Position numbers and translations under genes: made by a program | Notes under the pieces: model-generated | Databases searched by the model: none | Seen by the model: the letters and a program-made list of their open reading frames with translations, nothing else | Told to the model about the DNA's origin: nothing | Assembly (NCBI RefSeq): GCF_041734735.1 | Contig: NC_134887.1 | Location: 39,260,378-39,324,377 of the forward strand | Length of the DNA: 64,000 nt | Direction: 5' to 3' | Origin: Babylonia areolata | Lineage: Eukaryota > Mollusca > Gastropoda > Neogastropoda > Buccinidae | Part shown: in pieces, positions 12,872 through 25,600 of the stretch | Layout of the letters: each line of letters opens with the position of its first letter | Numbering within the stretch: position 1 is the stretch's first letter

Positions 12872-14816
12872 TGTTGTTGTTGTTGTTGTTATTGTCATCT
12901 TCATCATCATCATCATAATCATTATTGTTATTATTATTGTTATTATCAATGCCATTGTTCTTTTTTTTCCCTTCTTGTTATGATGATAATGATGATGATG
13001 ACGATGATGATGATGATGATAATGATGATGATGATGATGATAATGATGATGATGATGATGATAATGATGATGATGTGATAATGATGATGACGATGACGAT
13101 GATGATGATAATGATGACGATGATGATGATGATGATGATAATGATGATGATGATGATGACGATGATGACAATTCCTTCAGGAGGTGGCGAAGAAGGAGAA
13201 GCTGTGGAACCTGTTCCTCCCCGTGGAGGCAGACCCGGAGCTGAGGTACGGCGCGGGGCTCACCAACGTGGAGTACGCCTTCGTCTGCGAGCAGATGGGT
13301 CGCTCCCTTCTGGCGCCCGAGGTGGGTGTGTGATGGCTCACCTCTCTCGGGTCTGGCCTGGCCTTAAAAGTCCACCTCTTCCCAAGACAGCCTCGCCCCC
13401 CCCACCCCCACCCCCCTCTACCCCACCTCCCTCCCTTGCACCTTCCTTGTCTGAATTTTTTCCAGCTTTAGAGTTAGAGTTATGTGTGTGTGTGTGTGTG
13501 AATGACTGGTGCGAAAGTGCTTTGATTTGTTTCTGTTCAAGATTGTATTGTATTGTTTTGTTTTTTTTTGTTTTGTTTTTTTTTGGTTTTTTGTTTTGTT
13601 TTTGTCACAGCAGATTTCTCTGTGTGAAATTCATGCTGCTCTCCCCAGGGAGAGCGTGTCGCTACACTGAGAGCGCCACCCTTTTTTTGTGTGTATTTTT
13701 TTCCTGCATGCAGTTTTATTTGTTTTTCCTATCGAAGTGGATTTTTCTACAAAATTTTGCCATGGACAGCCCTTTTGTTGCTGTGGGATCTTTTACGCAC
13801 GCTAAGTGCATGCTGTACACAGGACCTCGGTTTATCTTCTCATCCAAATGACTAGCGTCCAGACCACACGGAGCACTGCATTGGTACTTCACTACAATTA
13901 TTGTTATTGTTAGTATCATCATCATTATTATTGTTGTCATAATCACAATCATTATCGTAATCATTCGTTGTTATTATAAGTATTATCATTATCATTATTA
14001 GGCAGGGTTTGCTGGTCCCCTTGACGGGCGCAATAGCCGAGTGGTTAAAGCGTTGGACTTTCAATCTAAGGGTCCGGGGTTCGAATCACGGTGACGGCGC
14101 CTGGTGGGTAAAGGGTGGAGATTTTTACGATCTCCCAGGTCAACATATGTGCAGACCTGCTAGTGCCTGAACCCCCTTCGTGTGTAGACGCAGGAACCCC
14201 CTTCGTGTGTAGACGCAAGCAGAAGATCAAATACGCACGTTAAAGATCCTGTAATCCATGTCAGCGTTCGGTGGGTTATGGAAACAAGAACATACCCAGC
14301 ATGCACGCCCCCGAAAGCAGAGTATGGCTGCCTACAAGGCAGGGTAAAAATGGTCATACACGTAAAAGCCCACTCACGTACATACGAGTGAACGTGGGAG
14401 TTGCAGCCCACGAACGAAGAAGAAGAAGAAGAAGAGAAGAAGCCGGTCCTCTTTTGTGGGGGACCTTTCGTCGCTTGCAGAGCGAGAAGTAGGTCATATG
14501 AGCGAGAAGTAGGTCATATGATGTCATGGCCAGCCCACCACCGTAACTAGTGTTTCTGAGTTTGCACTCACTGCCTTTGTCTGGACATTTTTGGGGGGCA
14601 GAGTTTATAAATGGATCACTTTGAATGCATAATGAAAGACAATGTGACAAGAAACGCACTCAAAAGTAAATATAAAAGAATAAAGCAAACAATGGTTGTA
14701 ATTTCGAAACCAAATATATCTTGTAAACTTGCAAAAAATTGTCACTAAAATTGTTCAATATCCTTTTTTGTCATAAGTGATTTCCACAGTGAAATTTTAG
14801 CCCTTCGTGATCTAAA

Positions 14817-14848
<32 letters not shown>

Positions 14849-16313
14849 AGGAAATGGAAACACTCATCACATGCGCAGGTGATTCTCACAAAATAATTAC
14901 CAGGGAACCTCCACGAAAATCAGATGGAAATGGGTCTGCAACCCTCCTAGTTATTATGATGATGATAATAATGATTAGTAGTAGCAGTAGTAGTAGTAGT
15001 TGCAGTATTTTTATTGTTATTAGGCCTGTCATGTCGCCTGTCAGCTTATATTACAGATTGACATCAGCTTACAGCTGGGCCAACAGCATAGGTACGGCAG
15101 TTACCTCCTCTGCTGTTATGATGGTCATAGTCGGACACAACTGACTGTAATACATACATTACTACTATTTTTTTTTTTTTTCCTCAAGGCCTGACTAAGC
15201 GCGTTGGGTTATGCTGCTGGTCAGGCATCTGCTTGGCAGATGTGGTGTAGCGTATATGGATTTGTCCGAACGCAGTGACGCCTCCTTGAGCTACTGAAAC
15301 TGAAACTGAAACTGCAGATTTTCTTCTTCTTCTTCTTTTTCTTCTTCTTCTTCTTCGTTCATCCTCCTCCTTTGTGTGTTGGCTGCAGCTCCCACGGTCA
15401 TGGTATGTGGACGAATGGACTTTTATGTATATGTTTACGTTTTTACCCCGCCATGTAGGCAGCCATACTCCATTTTCGGGGGTGTGCATGCTGGATATGT
15501 TCTTGTTTCCATAACCCACCGAACGCTGACATGGATCACAGGATCTTTAAGATGTGTATTTGATCTTCTGCTTGTGTATCCACTTGAAGGGGGTTCAGGC
15601 ACAAGCAGATCTGCACATATCATTGACATGGGAGTTCGGAAAAATCTCCACCCTTTACCCGCCAGGCGCCGTTACCGAGATTCAAAACCGGGACCCTCAG
15701 ATCGAAAGTGCAGCACTTTAACCCCACTCAGCTGTTGCGCCTGTCATGCAGGTGTTCAACTGCAGTGCCCCAGACACGGGGAACATGGAGGTGCTGGTGA
15801 AGTACGGGACACAGGAACAGAAGGACCAGTGGCTCACGCCTCTCTTGGAGGGAAAGATACGGTCCTGTTTCGGCATGACGGAGCCGGCGGTGAGTGTGTG
15901 GAAGGGGGTGCTTAGAGGGGTATGTTGTGGGTGTGTGTGTGTGTAGGGTGAGTGGGGAGTGTGTGTGTGTGTGTAGAGGTGTGTGTGTGTGGAGTTTGGG
16001 GGGAGGGGGAGTGTGTGTGTGTGTGTAGAGGTGTGTGTGTGTGGAGTTTGGGGGGAGGGGGAGTGTGTGTGTGTGTAGAGGTGTGTGTGTGTGGAGTTTG
16101 GGGGAAGGGGGAGTGTGTGTGTGTGTAGAGGTGTGTGTGTGTGGAGTTTGGGGGGAGGGGGAGTGTGCATGTGTCTGAGTGTGTGTGTAGGGTGTGTGTG
16201 TGTATGTGTGTGTAGGGAGGGGGGTGTGTGTGGAGTGTGCATTAGAGTGGGTGTAGGTGTGTTTGTGTGTGTGGGGGTGGGTGTCTGTAGGGGCATGTGT
16301 GTGTGTGTGTGTG

Positions 16314-16348
<35 letters not shown>

Positions 16349-16586
16349 TAGGGTGTGTGTGTGTGTATGTGTGAAGGGTGTGTGTGTGTGTGTGTATGCG
16401 TGTTTGTGTGTGTGCATGTGTGTGTGTGTGTTTGTAGGGTGTGTGTGTGTGTGAAGGGTGTGTGTGTGTAGGGAGGGTGTGCGTCTGTGTGTACGTGTGT
16501 GTGTATGGACGAGTGTGTGTGTGTGTGTGTGGGAGGGGGCTGGGGGTGTGCGTCTGTGTGTGTGTGCGCATGTGTGTAGGGTGTGT

Positions 16587-16629
<43 letters not shown>

Positions 16630-16649
16630 GGTATGTGTGTGTGTGTAGG

Positions 16650-16683
<34 letters not shown>

Positions 16684-19600
16684 GGTGTGTGTGTGTGTGT
16701 AGGGTGTGTGTGTGTGTCTGCTGGTGTTTTGATGGTGATTGTCTTGGAGTGTGCATGAGGGAGGCAGGGCTGAGTGTGTGTGGTGTGGGTCTGAGTTGGG
16801 GGCGGGGGTGTTTTTAGGGAGGTGGGGAGTGGGGTATGGAGGGGTATTGTGAGCATGTATTTGTCCCTGCCTGTGTGTGTATGTACAGACACATGCATAT
16901 ATATGTATTCACACACACACACACACACACACACACCATTCTTTGTTGATTCCTAATCAGTACTTTATGCTCTAGAATTATTTAGCCTTGAAACAAGACC
17001 TGACGTAGTTATTGAAGCAAATCATTTGGTACATTGTTTGAGGATTAAAGGGACTGAGGTCAGTTTTTGTTGGGTGCCTTCTCATGTGGGCATTCATGGC
17101 AATGAAACTGCTGATAAAGCAGATAAATGAGGAGCACAAGATTCAGAAAGATCGACAGAAATACATGTCCGTCTTTCTGTAAAAGAGGCAAACATTTTGT
17201 TAGAAAAATCAGCATGGGGTCGATTTCATAACTGATGGAAGGAAAAGTTTTTAAAACATAAAGGGACATTATTCCTCGAGCATATTATTAAAGAAAAGAT
17301 ACCGAATCCATCAGCTTGCTATACAAGATTAATAACCTCTACTTTCTTCTGTATAAAACTTGATGTGCTGAAGACAAAGTATAGTAAAAATGTTATACGC
17401 ATCTGTGGTAAGCAGTTCAGCTTGCATCATTGTTTGTTTCACTGTCAGCAGTTATGTACCTTCTTGCCCAAGTATTTCAAAGAGAATAACTATTCTGCAG
17501 ATGATTTTTGGAAAGTTATTTCTGACGAGGTTCTTACGGTCGCACTTTCACAGGCATTAGTTCATAGCCCTGTTTCTACATTCCTTTAACGTACTTCAGA
17601 ATTGTGTTAATGGTTTCTGATTATTGTTATCATTATTGAATTATTACTGTTAAATGTAATTACATGTTAGTTATGCATTTTTGGGTAGTTTTCTACCTTT
17701 TCTGTTTTCCTCTTCCCTCTCCCCTCCCACACTCCCTCCCCCCCTCCCCTCCCCCACCCCACACTTTTTTTAATATTTTTTTTAATCATCTAATATCACT
17801 GATAGTGAAAAGACGTTAAACTAAAGAATGAACGAACACACACACACACACTCTCTTTCTTCACCAGCGACCTTTCCTTTCTACTGTTTCATTTTCTCTT
17901 TACATCAAGGACTGTATGTTAAAAAATCAAAACAAAAACCATGTTCATGCTCATTCAACTTACTTTATATATACATATATATATATATAAAAGAAAAAAA
18001 GCATGTCTGTTCGTTCGTTCGTTCTACCAGTTTATCAAAACCAGAATGACTGTTCTGCACAGGTCGCTTCCTCTGATGCCACCAACATCCAGGCATCCAT
18101 CCGACGTGACGGAGACCACTACATCATCAATGGGCACAAGTGGTGGACGTCAGGTGAGAAACCTTGTCTTGCCATTATCATTCTGAGGTCTGTGTGTAGT
18201 GTGCAATTCAGCACACGTAAAAGAACCCACAGCAGTAAGAGAGTTGTCCCTGGCAAGATTCTGTTTTTGTAGAGCCCAGTCGATGGGCACAAGTGGTGGA
18301 GGTCAGGTGAGAAACCTTGTCTTGCCATTATCATTCTGAGGTCTGTGTGGAGTGTGTACTTGATATTCAGCGTACGTAAAAGAACCCACAGCAAATCAGA
18401 GAGTTGTCCCTGGCACTCTTGACGGGCACAATAGCCGAGTGGTTAAAGCGTTGGACTGTCAGTCTGAGGGTCCTGGGTTCGAATCACGGTGACAGCGCCT
18501 GGTGGGTAAAGGGTGGAGATTTTTATGATCTCCCAGGTCAACATATGTGCAGACCTGCTAGTGCCTGAACCCCCTTCGTGTGTATATGCAAGCAGAAGAT
18601 CAAATATGCACGTTAAAGATCTTGTAATCCATGTCAGTGTTCGGTGGGTTATGGAAACAAGAACATACTCTGCATGCACACCCCCAAAAACGGAGTATGG
18701 CTGCCTACATGGCGGGGTAAAAACGGTCATACACGTAAAAGCCCCCTCGTGTGCATACGAGTGAACGCAGAAGAAGTCCCTGTCAAGTTTCTGTTTTTGT
18801 GGGCACAAGTGGTGGACATCAGGTGAAAGACCTTGTCTTGCCTTTGCTGAGGTCTGTGTGTCGTGTGCAATTCAGCACACGTAAAAGAACCCACAGCAGT
18901 AAGAGAGTTGCCCCTGGCAAGATTCTGTTTTTGTAGAGCCCAGTCGATGGGCACAAGTGGTGGAGGTCAGGTGAGAAACCTTGTCTTGCCATTATTATTC
19001 TGAGGTTTATGTGGAGTGCGCACTTAATTCAGCACACATAAAAGAACCCACAGCAAATAAGACAATTGTCCTTGGCAAGATTCTGTTTTTTTGTTGTTGT
19101 AAAATCCATTCCAATATACATTGTTGTTCTTTTTCTTTGATTTGACATCTTTTCACTGTCAAGTGATTACTAGACGTGTGGAAAGAAAAGGGAGAAAAAG
19201 AAAGTGCGTGTGTATGTGTTGCAAGATGGAGAGGGGGTACATGGAAAGATGGGGTGGGGTGACTGAGGAGCTGAAGCAACAGGGTGGTGGGAAAGGAAGA
19301 GCTGCAAAGGACTGGACTGACCACCAGTGACGGGCGCAATAGCCGAGTGGTTAAAGCGTTGGACTGTCAATCTGAGGGTCCCGGGTTCGAATCACGGTGA
19401 CGGCGCCTGGTGGGTGAAGGGTGGAGATTTTTACGATCTCCCAGGTCAACATATGTGCAGACCTGCTAGTGCCTGAAGCCCCTTCGTGTGTATATGCAAG
19501 CAGAAGATCCAATACGCACGTTAAAGATCCTGTAATCCATGTCAGCGTTCGGTGGGTTATGGAAACAAGAACATACCCAGCATGCACACCCCCGAAAACG

Positions 19601-22600
19601 GAGTATGGCTGCCTACATGGCGGGGTAAAAACGGTCATACACGTAAAAGCCCACTCGTGTACATACGAGTGAACGTGGGAGTTGCAGCCCACGAACGCAG
19701 AAGAAGAAGAAGAAGAAGACCACCAGTGAATCATAACATGAATCCCACACTCCTCCCTCCACCAGACCGTTAGCGGTGGTCTGGGTACAAGTCTTTGGGA
19801 TGAGACGATATAAACTGAGGTGCTGCACGCGCTTAGCGCACGTAAAAGAATCCACAACAACCAAAGGGCTGGTCCCAGGCAAAGCTCTGCCAAATGTCCA
19901 CTTTGGTTATGAAACAGACAAGCGTGGAAGGAAGAAAAAGGGTGTGGCGCTGCACTGCAGCGTTGGGCTGTCCCTGGGGAAGGGCAACCTGAACTTCACA
20001 CAGAGAAATCTGCTGTGACAAGCAGTAATACAATACAACGCGCAACACAGTGCATCACAACACAGGGAAAACACAGCACAACACAGCACAGCTCAGCACA
20101 ACACGCTTGTTTTTAAAAATTTTTTTATAATAATTACGAGGAAGGTGGCAGAATGGTTAAGACCGGTTGTCTGCCAATACAGTGTCCGTGAGGGTGTGGG
20201 TTTGAATCCCACTCTTGCCCTTTCTCCCAGGTTTGACTGGAAGATCAAACTGAGCGTCTGGTCATTCGGATCAGACGATAAACCTAGGTCCTGTGCACAG
20301 TACGCACATAGCACACTGAAAAATAACCCACGGCAACATAAGTGTTATCCTCCGGCAAACTTCTCCAGAAGAAATCCAGTCAGGTAGGTATACAAAAATA
20401 CATGCATGCACTGAACACCTGCTTTTGCGCTTTGGGCTACGCTGCTGGTCAGGCATCTTTCTATCAGATGTGGTGTGGCGTGTGTGTGAATTTGTCTGAA
20501 TTCAGTGAAGCCTCCTTGAGAAACTGAAACTGAAACTTTTAAAATGTCAAAAGGAGGCGCTACTCAGGGACGCAGAAGGAAGGATATCTCCTTTCAGGAG
20601 GTTATGAAGAAGGAAGGATATCTACTTCCTGGAGGTTACGCAGAAGGAAGGATATCTACTTCCTGGAGGTTACACAAAGGGAGGATATCTACTTCCAGGA
20701 GGTTACGCAGAAGGAAGGATATTTACTTCCGGGAGGTTACGCAGAAGGGAGGATATCTACTTCCGGGAGGTTACGTAGAAGGAAGGATATCTACTTCCGC
20801 AGAAGGAGGATATCTCCTTCCAGGAGGTTACAGAAGGGAGGATATCTACTTCCGGGAGGTTACGCAGAAGGGAGGATATCTACTTCCTGGAGGTTACGCA
20901 GAAGGGAGGATATCTACTTCCGCAGAAGGGAGGATATCTCCTTCCAGGAGGTTACGCAGAAGGGAGGATATCTCCTTCCAGGAGGTTACGTAGAAGGAAG
21001 GATATCTACTTCCGGGAGGTTACGCAGAAGGGAGGATATCTACTTCCGGGAGGTTATCAGCCATAGCTACCTCTGTTTTCTCCACGTAGGCGGGTAGTAG
21101 TTTGCACAGGACAGGGAATCAGACCCCTGCCAGAGCCTGCACCAGTGGGTTACAGTAAGTATGTTAGATAAACGTAATTTTTGGAAGAAAATTTCCTTTT
21201 TTTAACAGCGTCTTGACGTGACACAGGTGCCTTGGATCCCCGATGCAAACTGTGCATCTTCATGGGCAAGACGGACGTGACGGCCTCACGCCACAAGCAG
21301 CAGAGCATGATCCTGGTGCCCATGGATGCCCCGGGGGTCAAGGTCATCCGGCCTCTGTCGGTGTTTGGCTACGATGACGCTCCCAGTGAGTTTTTCGTTT
21401 TTTCTTCCAGCATTCCTGAAGCTATTTAACCCTGCACCAGAGCATTGCTCAGGTGTCAAATTTGTCTCGTTAAAATGGTTTTCGTGTTCCTCCTACGCAT
21501 GCATACACTGCTAGGGAAGGGAACTAACTTCTGCTGTGTTTTTGTATGTGTCCACATGTAATTTTTTTTTTAGGAAAAACGTAATATTTTCTGTGTTGTC
21601 TTTTTTCTGTATCGATATCACAGGGAAGCTTGTTGAGGCTGTGAAATCTGTTGGGTTGAATGGGTTAAGTGTATGTCTTTATAATCTGCTTGATTTTGAG
21701 GAAACGTTCTTTCGAATGTGATCGGTTGCGATATTTTAAACCATATTTAAGTGTATATCTCTAATCTGCTTGATTTTGAGGAAACGTTCTTTCGAATGTG
21801 ACCGGTTGCGATATTTTAAACCATTTTTAAGTGTATATCTCTAATCTGCTTGATGTTGAGGAAACGTTCTTTCCATGTGATTGGTTGTGATGTTTTAAAC
21901 CATTTTAAGTGTATCTCTTCAATCTGTTTGACTGGGATGGGACCATGTGTTAACGGGGCTTGTGTGAGTGAGAGTGTGGGTGTGTATCACTTTGTTGTAA
22001 TTCTTTTTCTTCCCACTTCCAGCAGCATTTTGCTCTCTGGGGCCACTGGGGCCATGATGGTGCCATACAGTTGTGCTCTCTTTTTTTTTTCTTTTTTTTT
22101 GTTGTTGAATGAAGGCAGTTTTAACGTTGTACTGTCCTGTCCTATCCTGTTCTGTTCTGTTCTGTTCCATTCTGTTCTATTCTGTCCTGTCCTGTTCTAT
22201 AGTTCTGTTCTGTCCTGTCCTGTCCTGTTCTGTTCTGTTCTGTTCTGTTCTGTTCTGTTCTATCCTGTCCTGTTCTATAGTTCTGTCATGTCCTGTCCTG
22301 TCCTGTTCTGTTCTGTTCTGTTCTGTTCAATTCTATTCTATTCTATCCTGTCCTGTCCTGTTCTATAGTTCTGTCATGTCATGTCCTGTCCTGTTCTGTT
22401 CTGTTCTGTTCTATTCATTCTATCATGTCCTGTCCTGTTCTGTTTTATCCTGTCCTGTTTAATCATATCTTGTCCTGTTCTGTCCCTTTTCTATCCTGTC
22501 CTGTTCTATCCTATCCTGTTCTGTTCTGTCCTGTCCTGTTCTATCCTATCCTGTTCTGTTCTGTCCTGTCCTGTTCTATCCTATCCTGTTCTGTTCTGTC

Positions 22601-25600
22601 CTGTTCTGTCCTGTCCTGTTCTATCCTATCCTGTTCTGTTCTGTCCTGTTCTGTCCTGTCCTGTTCTATCCTATCCTGTTCTGTTCTGTCCTGTCCTGTC
22701 CTGTCCTGTCCTATTCTATCCAAAACTATTCCAAAAAGACTCACCCACACACCTTTGCCACCGTTTCTCTCCCTTCGCCCTCCCCCCCCCCACACCCCCC
22801 TACCCCCCACCCCACCCAAGGCGGTCACGGGGAGGTGGTGTTCGACAACGTCCGCGTCCCTGCCTCCAACCTGCTCCTGGGCGAGGGGCGGGGCTTTGAG
22901 ATCGCGCAGGGTCGACTGGGGCCGGGCCGCATCCACCACTGCATGCGTCTGGTTGGTCACGCCGAGCGCTGTCTGCAGCTGATGCTGGACAGGGTAAGGT
23001 GGTTGTGGGGAGGGGTGGGAGAGTGTGGATGGGGTGGCGGGGGGAAGGGTAGCGGGGGGGACAGGTCAGGGGTTGCAGAAAATGTTTTTTATTCCGGAAA
23101 GATGGTAGTTATGAAAGTGCATGCTTGTCCTACACAAAAATGTTCCCATGACAACGCCACCTTCACGTATCAGCCCTGTTTCCACAGAGTTTTGTCTAGT
23201 CTAGGGTGGGAGCGATTGCCCTGTGGGAGCGATTGTGGGAGCAATTTCCCTGTGGGACCAATTGCCTGGTGGAACCGATTGGGACCAATTGCCCTGTGGG
23301 ATCGATTGCCTGGTGGGACTGATTGCCCCTGTGGGACTGATTGCCATGTGGGACTGATTGCCATGTGGGACCGATTGCCTGGTGGGACTGATTGCCTGGT
23401 GGGACTGATTGCCATGTGGGACTGATTGCCATGTGGGACCGATTGCCTGGTGGGACTGATTGCCCTGTGGGACCAATTGCCCTGTGGGACCGATTGCCTG
23501 GTGGGACTGATTGCCATGTGGGACCGATTGCCATGTGGGACTGATTGCCCAGTGAGATAACTGGCTTAGCTGGTCTGGGCTGTCACAGGCCTTGGTTGGC
23601 AGTCAGACTAGGTGATGGAAAAAAAAAGCCACTGACTCTGCACCCTCGAAAGGCAGACTGGCTGGACATCACCTCCGACGGCGGACTGGGCTGAGGAGGA
23701 CTGAAGTTCCCACATGGATGGGGTGTGTCGGGGGCTCCTTCCGTCCTGGTCACTTCACAGGGGGAGGCAGTCCCCTAGCCTTGGGTGGCGACTGCCCAGG
23801 AGGAGAACACTCTGAAGTAAGACCTGTGACCTGTGGACCTCACAGTCACCGTCCCAGCTGGCTTGGCCATGACAGATGATCCATGAGTTTAAAGGGTTGG
23901 GCCAGTTTTGTGCACACTGCACTCCACTGTACACCACTGCACATATGTTGACCTGGGAGTTCGGAAAAAATCTCCACCCTTTACCCCACCAGGCGCCGTT
24001 ACCGAGATTCAAAACCGGGACCCTCAGATGGAAAGTCCAGCACTTTAACCACTCGGCTGTTGCGCCTGTCATACAGGTGTTCAACTGCAGCGCCCCAGAC
24101 ACGGGGAACATGGAGGTGCTGGTGAAGTACGGGACACAGGAACAGAAGGATCAGTGGCTCACGCCTCTCTTGGAGAGGCCACCATTGCACAGGAATGAAG
24201 ATCATGTCCAACGTCCAAGTCCCCTCCCCCCACCCACCCCCTCCTTCCACACCCATCATCGTTTCATATATTTTGACATGAGACAAGAGTGAGAAAGAGA
24301 GGGAGAGAGTGTATGTGTGTGTGTGTGTGTGTGTGTGCGTGTGTATTTATGTGTGTGGATGTGTATGGGTGTGTATGTATGTGTATGCATGTGTATGGGT
24401 GTGCATGTGTGTGTATGTATGTGTATGCACATGCATGCCTATTTTTCATGGCTTTGCTACATATTCAAGCAGTGTCAGTGCATGTCTGTTTGTGTGTGCA
24501 CACGATTGTTCATGTGTGGTTTACCTGATGCATGAATGTTTATGTTTATGTACGAGGTCATCCCAACGGTGGAGCAGGTGGAAGAGGAGACATCTCCCAA
24601 CGGCTGCAAAGGTGGATGAGGATGCCAAACAATGGGTAGGGAGGCTTGTGAGCACGCCGCAAGAACTGCCATGGACCCACAACATCTAGGGCTTATCTCC
24701 TAGAGTGTGAAACCTGGATTCGGTGGACTGCGCGGAAGAAACCATCATTGGTTCAACGGGTAGAAAGGCGTTTCTCAGCAATGCGCCGTGGAGCGCTAAA
24801 AGGGCGCTGTGAGACACATGCAGGACACAGTCAGCCATTCACTCTGACGGGCACAACAGCCGAGTGGTTAAAGCGTTGGACTTTCAATCTAAGGGTCCGG
24901 GGTTCGAATCACGGTGACGGCGCCTGGTGGGTAAAGGGTGGAGATTTTTACGATCTCCCAGGTCAACATATGTGCAGACCTGCTAGTGCCTGAACCCCCT
25001 TCGTGTGTAGACGCAAGCAGAAGATCAAATGTGCACGTTAAAGATCCTGTAATCCATGTCAGCATTTGGTGGGTTATGGAAACAAGAACATACCCAGCAT
25101 GCACGCCCCCGAAAGCGGAGTATGGCTGCCTACAAGGTGGGGTAAAAACGGTCATACACGTAAAAAAAAGCCCACTTGTATGCATACGAGTGAACGTGGG
25201 AGTTTCAGCCCACGAACGAAGAAGAAGGAGCCATTCACTCCATCCTGACCTGTCTCCACCCGTCTCGACTGTGTCTTGGCACTGGGTCCAGATAGGCCAG
25301 GACGAGAGAGTGAGGCTGATGACCTGCACAACCCCTCCCTCTCTTTGATCCAAGTCACACGCAAGTCATGACTTCAAACTACACCGATTCTTGAAGCCCT
25401 GGTCATCTTCGAGTCTGAAGGACGAACAGCATGTTTATGTATGTAACTGAGCATCAGTCTGCATTAATGTTATTGTTACTGTGTGGGTGAGGAGGGGTTG
25501 TCTTCAGGGCCTTGACCTGAAGCGTCAGTACCGCAAAGGGAGGAAAATAGACCAATCGTCTGCTATTGTCTGCCCACAGTGCGGCCGCATTCATTTGTGA

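Noticed and set aside
14021-14100. tRNA-like A and B boxes at the SINE A heads (also 18418, 19329, 24846, 32548, 34976, 55038)
   Set aside because: They continue into the same ~300 bp body and (GAA)n tail and lack a complete cloverleaf, so they are SINE promoters and not tRNA genes.
15728-16934. Long His/Thr- and Cys/Val-coding frames
   Set aside because: They follow the TG/CA low-complexity array on both strands, with no acceptor, donor or conserved motif.
22109-22982. Long frame with CPVLFCSVL repeats running into an ACAD exon
   Set aside because: It is a pentamer satellite; the real exon 22821-22993 is read in a different frame set by its splice sites.
24077-24178. A functional extra ACAD exon
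   Set aside because: It repeats the first 99 bp of exon 9 without a donor, and the exons on either side already join in phase without it.
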